DNA from: Yamagishiella unicocca
Lineage: Eukaryota; Chlorophyta; Chlorophyceae; Chlamydomonadales; Volvocaceae
DNA: 64,000 nt
Direction: 5' to 3'
NCBI GenBank assembly: GCA_003116995.1
Contig: BDSL01000093.1
Span: 248,001 to 312,000, forward strand
Shown: piece after piece, positions 22,963-33,365 of the stretch
Numbering within the stretch: position 1 is the first letter of the stretch
Layout: each line of letters begins with the position of its first letter
Translations under genes and position numbers: made by a program
The notes under the pieces: generated by a model
Seen by the model: the letters and a program-made list of their open reading frames with translations, nothing else
Databases searched by the model: none
Told to the model about the DNA's origin: nothing

Positions 22963-24600
22963 TTAGCCAATGGGCTCGAACATGCCAGAAATCTCTTCTG
23001 CATCGCTACCTGATGAGCTGCAGCCCTCCGATCCCTCGTCAGTAGCGTCGCTAGCCTCCCCATCCTTGGCCTCCGCATCAGTCGTGTGCACGATGCTTGT
23101 GTGCAGCATGGGCATGACTTGGGTCTCAGCGTTGGCAAGGAGCCGCTCCAGGCGCGCACCTTCACTATCAGCTACCGTTACCTTCACCTTATAATCGCCA
23201 GGGCATGTTCTGCCGTGCCCTGTTGAACAAAGGCTCCTGTCGCCTGTACAAGAGGCCCCCTCCGAATGCCTTTCGCAGCTCCTGTCGCCTGTACAAGAGG
23301 CCCCCTCCGAATGCCTCGTGTACGGCTTCTTCCATTCTGCTCCCATCCCCATTACCCGACAGCACTGCCATTGACTTCCGCAGGGCTTCAGCCCTGGACC
23401 GCATGTTGCGGCTCTTGTCCTCGTAAAACACAATCATATCTTGCCACTCTCGCAGTACCAGATTGCCCTCCTCCTCACACCGCCGCCATAACTGCTCAAG
23501 TGATCCTGGGAAGATATATCCCAAGTAAAGGAGGCATCCTTGTCCAAGGGCAAGCTTATGCGACTGCGAGGTACCTGCTCTGCAGGCTTCTGCTGCATAA
23601 GCTCAAGGACGCTATCGACATCTCGTACGTCATACGTCACCCATACATGCTAAGTCTCCCTTTTCCTGGAGCCGGTGACGCAACCCCGTCAGGACGTCAA
23701 CGAGGCTCTTTCGTGCAGCGGATACTGCCTGCATAAGCCTCGTCTTTTCCTTCTTTGTAAGGGCAAGCGACTCCCGCTCACGGGCCAGCCTATCCTCGTA
23801 ACCCGCAATGGGTGCTGCTAATGCCGTCCCAACAACTTCTGCCTTCGCCACTTCATGCGCCTTCCGTTCATAAACCGCATCCTGGTAGGCCTTGCTATTA
23901 TATGCCCACCTGGTTACCCCGTGTTCGACTTCCATCTGCGCAAGACGGGCCTCAACGTCCCTCAGCTCCTTCGGCGCCTGCCGCAGCCTTGTGTTCTCGT
24001 AAGTCGCGGCCTCTCGACCAGTGGGCAGTGGCTTCAGGAAATTGTACTGCTCCAGGGCCCCCAGGTACGCACGTATCCATGGTGGCCGGCCCTGCCAGAA
24101 TTGGTCGGGAAGAACAGGTGGTTGGTAAAGTTCTACCCAACTAAGGCTAGAGCAATAATGGCTAGAGCAATAATGGCTAGAGCAATAATGGCTTGACGCG
24201 TTTGCAAACTTCACAGCCACACCGCCACCACACGAAGAACCACGTAGGGAAACAGGGAAGCTCACCAAGCCTTGTTACTAAACTCACCTTGATGCTAGGC
24301 CGGGAGGCATGTGCCCCCGCCGCCCCTTCCGAGGCTGCCTTGGCCGCAGCAGCAAGCAGGGTGTCCCGAGGATTTGAGGTGTTTTCCTGCGGGAGCTGAA
24401 GCCCCTCAGTCTTCACCCTGCATTAATGGAACATGGTAGGTACTAGAATACGGAGCATGGTAGTGCCGCTCGTTCCCCTGTAAAATCACTCACCATTCCC
24501 CAATTTCTGCCATGAGCTCCCTAGCACGGCTCACACCCTTGACCAGTTGCTTGGCGAGGCCGTTCGTATATCTACAGGAAAGCACGCAAGAGGGCCCGTG
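22963..24600 (-). CDS. Multi-exon coiled-coil protein of unknown function
   Basis: Minus-strand exons are supported by GT-AG signals. One has YTNGLAKQLVKGVSRA ... MAEIGEW (about 24500-24573). One begins VKTEGLQLPQENTS and ends ASRPSIK (about 24292-24420). A long exon, about 23650-24150, starts after a TTGCTCTAG acceptor (SWVELYQPPVLPDQFW) and is helical, with ELRDVEARLAQMEVEHG and YEDRLARERESLALTKKE. A further exon, about 23215-23510, has LEQLWRRCEEEGN and a tandem FGGGLLYRRQE duplication that offers two frames. An acidic tail ends EEISGMFEPIG at 22963. The 5' end was not found. A transposon-encoded protein is possible given the surroundings (a KDZ-type transposase C-terminus was considered), but no catalytic motif was seen. 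Confidence 0.5.
24148..24195. repeat. Three-unit 15-bp repeat in an intron
   Basis: TAGAGCAATAATGGC is repeated in tandem three times on the plus strand. On the minus strand each unit ends in TTGCTCTAG, so each offers a candidate splice acceptor for the long exon of the coiled-coil gene. Confidence 0.85.
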
Positions 24601-24609
24601 AGAATTTGT

Positions 24610-24790
24610 GCCCTTTGTGGAGATGTGTCTTCAGCGCTAGTGGACGCGTCTTCAGCCGTAGTGGACGCGCCTTCGACCCTAGTGGACGCGCCTTCAACCC
24701 TTGTGGACGTGTCTTCAGCCCTAGAAGACCTGTCTTCAGCCCTAGAAGACGTGTCTTCAGCACTAGTGGACGATACTAGTGGACGCGCCT
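24610..24790. repeat. 18-bp minisatellite, about nine units
   Basis: Units vary around GTCTTCAGCCCTAGTGGAC (also GCCTTCGACCCTAGTGGAC and GTCTTCAGCCCTAGAAGAC). The period is 18, so all frames stay open and give SSALVDV-like or TSTRVEG-like repeats; this is not taken as evidence of coding. It lies in the 5' part of the coiled-coil locus. Confidence 0.9.
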
Positions 24791-24819
24791 CTTGAAAACT
24801 GTGGACACCCCTACTTACC

Positions 24820-25230
24820 ACAGGGTCCTTTCAGGGGCAGCAGGACCACCAGCCACCGGCAGCTGTGGGGCGCTGTGGGCATGGCTGTACCCCCGGGGCG
24901 CTGCTGCCTGGTTGAGCCGCCGGTGACGGTGGGGCGCTGCTGCCTGGGCACGGCTGTACCCCAGGGGCGCTGCTGCCTGGGGTTGTAGTATAGGTATCGT
25001 ACGGGTTGGCCCATAGCGACCCGCTTTCCTCACAGCACCTATCACATCCTGGGCAGGACTTAGGGAGACACTCTTTTGTAAGTGGCTAAAGTATTCCTTT
25101 TGGTATTTGCGAACCGGACGTGCGTCGAAACTTCCTTCAGCTTGCTCATCGGCATGACGGCGTTTAGAGACTACGATTTTGGTGGAGTGACGTCGACGTA
25201 GATCCTACATATAATTCATTTAATTATCAT
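24820..25230. other. Spacer with GGGGCGCTGCTGCCTGG repeats
   Basis: Three copies of GGGGCGCTGCTGCCTGG occur between 24894 and 24981. On the minus strand they read as AAAP-type low-complexity peptide. No gene is supported here. Confidence 0.5.
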
Positions 25231-25239
25231 TTATTAAGC

Positions 25240-25778
25240 AGAATGCGAGTATTACAAGGGAGCCAGAACGGCTCAAGCGCGGAAGCGCAACCAGGCGGGC
25301 CCGATGGGCCAGACCACGACACGGGTCACTGGGCAAAAGAGCCCGCCCTCACCGGCCGGGAGGGGGCAAAAGCCGAAGGCAGCCAAACACGAGGACACGG
25401 AGAAGGCAGCACACACAACTCAAAGCACGGGGAGGAGAACAAGCGCGTCCAGACAACACGAACCACCTGCACCAAGCCAGCAGCGAGACGCGAGGAACGC
25501 GTTCCGGCAAGCAGAATGCGAGTATTACAAGGGAGCCAGAACGGCTCAAGCGCGGAAGCGCAACCAGGCAAGCAGAATGCGAGTATTACAAGGGAGCCAG
25601 AACGGCTCAAGCGCGGAAGCGCAACCAGGCGGGCCCGATGGGCCAGACCACGACACGGGTCACTGGGCAAAAGAGCCCGCCCTCACCGGCCGGGAAGGGG
25701 CAAAAGCCGAAGGCAGCCAAACACGAGGACACGGAGAAGGCAGCACGCACAACTCAAAGCAAGCAGACCATTGTAGCG
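25240..25778 (-). mobile_element. Tandemly duplicated L1-like 3' ends
   Basis: Three starts of AGCAGAATGCGAGTATTACA occur, at about 25240, 25513 and 25571. The first and third continue through GGCGGGCCCGATGGGCC and CTCACCGGCCGGGA to the GCCAAACACGAGGACACGG block. The middle one is cut after about 58 bases. It is immediately followed by the right copy of repeat B, as at 20389-20536. Confidence 0.8.
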
Positions 25779-27340
25779 AGATTTTCCCCAGACGAGTCCG
25801 TACGAAACTACCGCCGATGCCGATTTTAGCGTGTGTACACGAGTCGGACGAGCAGCACAGACGGAACGCAGAGCCAAATGACCGATTACAGGACGGACAC
25901 TTCTAAATGGCAAAATTACAAGCGAGCGTCGGGAGGCATCGCGGAGGATGCTCGACATGCCATTCCCTGCTGAAAAAAGCCGAGATCGTATGTCGTGAGG
26001 GCCGAGACCGTGCTACTTGAGCACCGAGCCCGTACATTCTACCGCCGATGCCGAAATGTAGTGGCCGGAGAAACAGCTGAGACGGGCCGCATTTCCGCTC
26101 GGCCGGGAGCAGAATAAAAGTCCCCAGTAAACGAAATTTACAGCGGGGGCTGGGAAGCTGTGCGCAAAAAGATCGCAAATGGACCGGGAAATAGCAGCCG
26201 CGAACGGACAGGATTGCCACCTGGCAGATGCTTATCAAGGGATCCCTCTAACGGGCGTTTTTTAGAGCAGGTGGGCCACACGAGCGCAACTCACACTTCC
26301 CTACAACGTAAGAGGAATAGCAGCATGTGCATGGTACCAAATTGGGTTGGCTGTAAAAGTATGGTAGCAGACGGTGGGCCATGCGAGACAGCGCCAGCTG
26401 AGAAAACCGCGCGAATGCGCTACACTGGTACGCAGCCTCACGATACAGGCTGGGGACCTAAGATACCTCACGACGCAACAAATGAAGTGTTTAGGTGACC
26501 TCAAGCCCGGTTTACCCAGGACAAGAAGGGGCGGGGGCCATGTCCTGGACTTAAGAGAGGCAAGCCGGGCCTAACCCAAGCAGGGGGACCACAGCAAGAC
26601 CAGCACACCTGAGCAGACACCCCCGAAGGCACAGGGACCTCGCTCGCCGCGGCCAAGACAGCTCGCCCCCGACAAGATAGACCGGCAGAAGAACCGAACA
26701 TTGCACGAGCAAGGGGGCAATTCCGGAAGTGGTGCAGGCGAGGGGACACCGGGCCGGCGGTGGCGGCCCAAGGAAGCTCCCCGCAACCATAGGCGACGAA
26801 TTGCGTAGTATAATGCTGGCGTTACTACTATGCTGGCATTTCCGGTGGCGCTGCATGCTACTGCTCTGGAAAGGTGAAGCCAGCACTAGGGGCCCCAGGA
26901 CCTGATGACAAGTTGGAGCCTGACGGTATGCACAACAGCGCCCGGGTTCCCCACAATAATGACATCCCAGCAGGTACAGGTACTGTACGCTAAGGCCAGT
27001 CGTCCAGTCCAGGACAGCACGCGATAGATCCCATCGTCCACACGCTCTCCCATCCACGCTCTCCCGAAACCAAAAGTCATAGAAACACCCCTATTGTGAA
27101 TCGAAGGCAAAATACGTGGATACTAGACACTGGAAGATGGATGAGGACTTAAGTAAGGAAAGTTCGATATTTATACAATTTGAGGGATTGGCGCAGGCGA
27201 TACTCGCTCCGTGTCGGGCCAGTGAGGCGTCCTGCGCTCGGACTATTGTTACGGTACGCCCATCCACGCATATAAAACCGAAAATAACATATTTGCACGA
27301 TCATCTGCTTCACGAAGAAGACGGTTCCCGTCTTTGGACA
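25779..27340. repeat. Long repeat B, right copy
   Basis: This is the direct-repeat partner of 20536-21890, without the SINE but with about 400 extra bases around 26480-26880. It ends near CTTCACGAAGAAGACGGTTC. On the minus strand 26551-27057 is open and keeps DGRACGRWD near its start. Confidence 0.7.
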
Positions 27341-27517
27341 TGTTTTCGGCGTCACATATGTAACAGGTTTCGCTCCGAAGTGTTGGTAAAATTGGATCAG
27401 GTAGGATGCCTTTTCGTGACAAAAAGGATATGAGTATACCTGTAGAAAACAAAAGTGAAAAAATGGTGGTAAAGGGCACAGATCGGTGGTACAACGTCCA
27501 CGACATTAGAAGACGCG

Positions 27518-27564
27518 GCGTCCTCGACTGTTGAAGAATTGCGTCTTCGCGAGTTGAAGACGCA
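27518..27564 (-). repeat. 47-bp inverted repeat, right arm
   Basis: This is the reverse complement of 22092-22138 with two differences. It is followed outward by GCATATATAGCC and CTATAG words, mirroring the left arm. Together the arms bound about 5.5 kb. Confidence 0.75.
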
Positions 27565-27878
27565 GAGTGTCACGATGAGCTGCATATATAGCCAACACTG
27601 CGAAACTATAGTCGTTCACTATAGCCGGCTCGTCTATATCTGGCTGGCTTCGACTATTCCTGAAGTCCTCATGCTCGTCCGTCGTACTAGTCTGAATTAG
27701 TGTGGCGCGAATCCGCGCGGTCGCATTAGGTGTCCACTGGCCTCTATCCTGTAACAACACCTATTCTTCTGCGCCCCACACCACACCGCCCCGGCGGCTC
27801 CCCAGTCGACTCTCATCCCCTCAGTCCCAACCAGCGGCCCCTCCGGTCTAGGCCTAATCCTCCGCCTCCCGTCAGAGG

Positions 27879-30629
27879 CTACCACAGCACGACTAACGCC
27901 ATCATGCGGAACTGCGGCGCCTTCGACTGGGTCGCGCCCGCCACGGGCCCTGGCACCAACAGGTTATCCTGATGGGGCAACAGCCACCTGTCCCGTACCG
28001 GCATCTGATCCAGCAGCACCGTCCACCACCGAGGCCAGACGGGTAGGATCAAAATGCAATCGGGCCTCTCGTCCGCCACCTTCCTCACCACCTGCCCTAC
28101 CAGCGCGAACGGAGGGTAGATATACCACAACTGCCGGGGCTGCCCCGCCTTCGGGGCCCAGCTATGAGCCAGCGCGTCGACTCCCAAGCACCCCGGGTTC
28201 CAATACCGCGAGTAGAAGCTATCTGGCACTACCGTGGTGGCGGCGTCGGCGAAGCAGTCCACCTGGGGCGTCCGGCCTCGCAGGCTCGGCCGTTGCAGGA
28301 GACGCGCGTACACACCCTTCTGTAGGCTCCACTGCGAGGTATCCTTCCGCTTGCTCAGCTCATCGGCCTGCACCTGCAGCGCCTCTTCCCGCGGGAACCA
28401 TACCACGTCGATCTCCGTATCCGTTGCTGCGCACTGGCGGTAGATCGCCGCCACGCGCCCCAGGCAGGGGCCCCGCCCCTTCATACCAAGCAAGCAGAGC
28501 TGGGCTGCTGAGCTATCCGTCTGGTACTGCACGCGACGGTGCGATATCAGCTGGGGCGCGCGTCGCGCCAACCACTGCACGGCGAGCTGAATCGTGCCTA
28601 GCTCCCTCTCCGTGCTGCTGAACTGCCCCGCCGCCATCCGGGCCTGCTCATCCGGAGTAAAGGGCACGAACATCTCCTCCCAGCCCAATTCGCGCCCCGG
28701 AAGGAAAGCGGCGAACGCGCTTTCTGACGCATCTCCCGCTATCCGGAGTTGCACGGCGGGCCCCTTGCGCCACCAGGTGCGGCCGTTCTTCGTCCGGAGC
28801 AGTTCCAAGAACACCTGGGCTTCTGCCAGGCACTGGCTGGCGTCCGGCACCGCCTCCTCCCACGACCCTTTGCCCCGCAGCGCCATCCCGACCAAGCGGC
28901 TGTGCAGCGGCGCCGTGGCCACCGCGAGGCTCATTGACATGATCTTACCGGCCACCCGCGCTACCTGCCGCATTCCCACCTCCGAAGCCGCCTGCAGTTC
29001 GGCCACTAAGGCCGCGAAACCCTCGACCTTCTCTGGCGGCATCTCGAACGCTTGGTTTGCGGCATCCACGATATGCCCCAAGAAACGTAGCCGCTGTGTC
29101 GGGATCAGCCGGCTCTTCTTGAAACTGAGCGTGAACCCCAGCGCGCTGAGCAATAGGACGCAGGTGCGGCCCAAATACTTGGCCCGCCCCTGCGAGCTGG
29201 CCACGCCCGCTACGTCGTCTATCAGGAACGTCAGGCGCGCCCCGTGGCTCCGCAACGGACGGAACACCTCCAGCTTCAGGGCGGTGTACAACCGGCACGC
29301 GGGTGCAATGCCAAACGGCATGTGGGGCCAGAAGAACAGCTCCCCCTGCCACTCGAATGCCAGGTACCGATACGACTCGGGATGCATCGCTAGCTGCCAG
29401 TATCCCGACTTGTCGTCCGTCGCAAACAAGTAATCCTCCGGCCGCGTGTAGTGCATCATGTCCGTGATCCTCTCGTACTTGAGGGGCTGATAGCGCATGA
29501 AGAGGTTGATGTACATCGGGTTCATGCACAAACGCAGTTTGTCGGGCTGCACCACCACCCGTAGCCCATTGACTACCACCGGCGGCTCGCTCCCCTCCCA
29601 CCGCCGGATCGCCCCTTGTCCCACTGCCTTGCATACTTCCGTCGTTACGAACTCCGCGTGCTCCTCTGCGCTGCGATGGTTCGGAAACGACACGCGGTGA
29701 GGCTCACGGCCCTGTAACATGTCGTCTGGGTTGACCCGCGGGCGAAGCTGCGCCAGCATCTGCCGGACGATCCGAATCTTCTCAGGCTTGTGCGGGGCTG
29801 ACGCGTGCCCGGGTCCCCAGACGCCCACAAAGTCCAGCTGCACCCCATCCCGTACCATCTTCAGCACATCTTTGCCGGGCTCCATTATCTTCCCGTCGCC
29901 CGCGAGCCTCAGGAACGTCTCCCAAACACGAGCGGACCTCTGCAGGCGGCCGGACTGGAACTGGTCGGGGTCGGGACACTGGGCTCTCAGCTGTGTTTCG
30001 AACTCTGCGTCAGGCGTCGCCTCGCTGGCCCGCGGGTCATTGAGGTGCTGCATGCGCGCCCACGCCTCATGCAGCTGCTGTAGGGCGATTTCCTCTGACG
30101 GTGCATCGTCACGGGGGTGGGGTATGCTGCCCCCTGCTGGGGGAGTAGGGCCGGCGATTCGGGTCGACGGTGGCGGGTGGCTTACAGGTCCGAGCTGGCC
30201 CGACGGGCCTCGACCACCCCGAAGGCCAGGCGCCCCCAGAGGGTCATCCGCTAGGTCCAACCACGTTTCCCCGCACGCCTCCTCCAAGAGCTGATCCAGC
30301 TCCTCTTCCGATCCGTCCTCTGGCCCAGGGTCTACCGCTGGGCTCGCCCCCCCGGTCTCCGACCCCACTCCCCTAGCCCCCCAACCACCCGCCGGCACCT
30401 GCGCGCACGCAGCCCGGCGCACACGGAAAACGACAGTCAGCACGGAACCGCAACGCCACTGATCCGCAATCAGGCGCGGAAGTCCGCCGGGCTTACCATG
30501 TCCCCGGGCGCATGCGCCATGGCCTCGGTCACCGCCCGCAGGATGGTCTCCCGGGCGGGGTGGGGACGAGCGCACCGAGCCGTGCACGCGCCACCGGCCC
30601 CGAGATTGCCGGTCGCGGCAAAGCACCAC
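27879..30629 (-). mobile_element. DIRS-like retrotransposon reverse transcriptase / RNase H ORF
   Basis: An uninterrupted minus-strand frame of 916 codons; the first residues lack an ATG, so the true start is probably internal. RT signatures include YLFATDDKSGYWQLAMHP (about residue 400), MPFGIAPACRLYT and the catalytic LIDDVAG box (about 470). RNase H follows with AGDASESAF (about 630) and QTDSSAAQLC (about 703). The C-terminal block VDCFADAAT ... FYSRYWNPG ... WYIYPPFALV ... ILPVWPRWW is typical of DIRS/Ngaro-type Pol proteins. No tyrosine-recombinase ORF or split direct repeats were recognised downstream, so this copy is incomplete, or its recombinase lies outside what can be recognised. 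The intact frame suggests recent activity. Confidence 0.85.
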
Positions 30630-31141
30630 TGGTAGCGCATGGCCGCGCGCAGGTAATCCTCGAACGTCACGTGCGGCAGCTCCGCTCGGAACAGAGCCAG
30701 GTTGAAGGAGGCGAGGGCGCGATCGCGCATGCTCGCCACGGGGCGACCACGAGGAGCGCCGGCGGGCGCACGCTCGGCCGGGCTCAACACCGTCATAAAC
30801 GACGCGGCCGGGCGGGACGCCCCGCGCGCCCCGTCGCGCCCAAACCCACTGGGGTTCAGCCCCCCACCGGGCGGTTCACGGGGGCCGCCGGTGCCCAACA
30901 AGCCACCATGCTCAGCGGGCCCTGGCGCCCACGCGAGGCTCGTCCCCGCGGTGCCGCCGACACCACCATACGGGCGGCGCTCCGCGGTCTTGGCCACCCA
31001 GGCGGACAACCGCATCCACGCCCGGTGGAGGGCGTCGCGCAGACGAAGGAGAGAAATCAACACGGGGCAGCCACCTTCCACCCACTCGCCCGCGGTGGGG
31101 GGCCGCATCCCGCCGCCCATCGGCCCACTCTCCAAGACCAA
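30470..31141 (-). mobile_element. Putative ORF1 (gag-like) of the DIRS-like element
   Basis: A 223-codon minus-strand frame overlaps the start of the RT frame in another phase. It is rich in Gly/Pro/Arg, with a folded-looking C-terminal part (FNLALFRAELPHVTFEDYLR, AMRYQWCF). No zinc knuckle was seen. Position and overlap are those expected of ORF1; the sequence itself is not diagnostic. Confidence 0.4.
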
Positions 31142-32954
31142 GAATTCCCAAAACTGGGTCCACCGCTCGGCCGCGCCGAGTGGCGGGGTCGGCGGTGCGA
31201 GCCGAACTGTCTTGAGGCCAGCGACGGTCGCCCGTCGAGGTTGTCGTTGACGTAGCTAGATTCCAATTGCTAAACATTGGTTAGACGGAGAGGAGGGAAG
31301 TCTCGCTCACTGCTGCCCGTTACAGCCACTCGACTGCCCTGTCAAGTGGGCCCTATCCACGCCCCGCGGCTCGTCCATAGTGTACTCCGTAGGTCCGGGC
31401 CTTATATAATTACCGGCATTTCAGAAAGGTGCAGAACACGAGCGCTGTTACAACTCTGCGGAAGGTACACATTCAGCCCTGCCTACTACTTCAACATCAT
31501 CTCTATCTGTTACTGGACATATATACTCTATCTTTGCCATACATCCGGGCCATATCATCATCATCTCTGTATGTTACGATGTCCTTACTTTCTTTTCTAT
31601 TATATTCTTACTTACTTTTCTATTATATTCTTATTACTTACTATCTATCTAGCGCGCACCTAAGTTTCTGACTTCTTACCACTACTTCTCTGTGTCCCCT
31701 CCCCTGTGCCGGTAGGTGCATGCCCGTTGATGATTGTACTTTTCGTAGGTAGGCACGCAGGAGATACATATATACCATGCCATCGATCCATGCTGTCACC
31801 CTTACCGTGCGTGATGTCATGTCACCAGCAGCTCGCGCACGTCTGTCAGGCTGTCACCCGTCCCGTGTGCTTATTTCCATCGATATATCCATGCTGTGAC
31901 CTTCACACACCGCGCACAACCATCCACACTGCCGCCCTCACCGTCCGTTTGCGTCGTCGCCTGGGACGCCACGCATCTTGCATCTTGCGCTTCGTTAATA
32001 AGGCTGAGACACCCCCAGCCACGCCGCTGCTGAGGCCCTTTCTCGCAACACCATGCAGCCGCCGGCAGCACTGCTGCATCTGGCAGCTGCAGATGCCTCT
32101 CCATGCGCATTGCCAGGTCACGTACAGGGCAGTGCTATTGAGCAGCGGTGCCGAGGCATCACCCCTGGTCTACACGGGAAGGTGACAGAGGGAGGTACGT
32201 ACACAGTGGGGCAAGGAAGAGAGGCGCGGACAGCAGGTGGCTTTTACGCTGGACGGAGCTGTCTTGACAAGACGTGGTCCCCCTCCTTAGGCTCCATGCC
32301 ATCCATACCTGGTACCCGCTGCCATATTTTGGGCCCGGATTGCCCTGGGCAATTGTCGGCTTTGTCCTGGTGCGCTGCAGCCCAAGACCCAGCGTCTCGA
32401 CGCACGGTTAGCCAGCAGGCAGGACGCGGCCAGCGGTAGTGAAGTCCGCTGGTGGCGACACTAGCTATTGCGACCCCGCAGACCTGGAATCCCTTGCCGA
32501 CAAGGTCGGGGTAAAACAACGGGTAGTACTGCATGTAGGAGATAGCTGCCAGTCCCGAATGCCATTTTAATGTCGTCCACAGCAAGCAGGACGCCTTTGA
32601 ATGCTGCAGACCTTCCGTATCACAGTCCGTTTCAAAGTCTGAGGATAGTAGCAATTAGGCTTGGCACAATTTCCATGTTCGCGATAGCGAGGGCCGCTCA
32701 TTTTGAATAAACTATGACAGACGCCGCCGACATTTCCTTGTATTCTTCCTGGAAAAACGTTCCTAAGCTGTTAAGAAGATATGTGATTACTTAGGAAGAT
32801 GGGAAACTAAGGTGCCATGGGCGACGTACTGCTGTTTGGTCAGGCAGGTCAGCTGGTGCACAGGGAGCCGTACGGGGCCGTGCACATGCTTGTAAGTGGG
32901 GCACAGAATTTTTTTGTAGATTGATTGTTACAAATTATAATGTCTTCTTGAACT
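31142..32954. repeat. Duplicated non-coding block, left copy
   Basis: From about 31535 (CATACATCCGGGCCATATCA) to about 32830 (CTTAGGAAGATGGG) the order of blocks matches 41885-43740: TAGGTGCATGCCCGTTGATG, GTCACCTGGGACGCCACGC, GCAGCGGTGCCGAGGCATCA and TTGGGCCCGGATTGCCCTGG. Frames are not conserved between copies, so it is treated as a repeat or segmental duplication, not a gene. Confidence 0.7.
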
Positions 32955-33110
32955 ATGGTGGGTGGGCTTTCCGAAGCAGTTACCGCATCGGTTGACCAGG
33001 CGCATCGTCCACGCTACCGGGTCAGTCAGCCTGTTTGGTAAACGTCCCGGTAGGTTGGGAATCTGGTGGCAACCGAGGGTATGTATGCCATAGGGAATTC
33101 TCCCTGGGAT
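32955..33110 (+). repeat. About 150-bp dispersed repeat
   Basis: GGTGGGTGGGCTTTCCGAAG through GGTCAGTCAGCCTGTTTGG to CAACCGAGGGTATGTATGCC is matched at 49826-49976. The final GTATGCCATAGGG also appears at 40700. Confidence 0.8.
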
Positions 33111-33365
33111 GCTGGCTACTGCTGTTTTGCCTCCGGACTGCCGGCTGGTGTCGGTAGTGGTGGTTTGCCTAGGCCTTTGTTCCGGTGCACGTCGGTTTCT
33201 GTCTTTTTGGGCGGGGCCCCAGCGCGAAGCGCCTCGGGGGGCCCCGCCCCCTAGGGTTGCCCATGTCCGTCCGTCCGTCCGTGCGTTCGGACCAAACATT
33301 ATAGGACGCCCAACTGTAACCATATTTCAATAGCCTTATGCATCCTCTATTACACTCTAACCTTA

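Noticed and set aside
24531..24821. SSALVDV/TSTRVEG repeat peptides on either strand
   Set aside because: The 18-bp minisatellite keeps every frame open; peptide repeats follow automatically and are not evidence of coding.
20536..27340. A complete LTR retrotransposon bounded by repeat B
   Set aside because: The copies are direct repeats, but no TG...CA ends, primer-binding site, or gag/pol frames lie between them.
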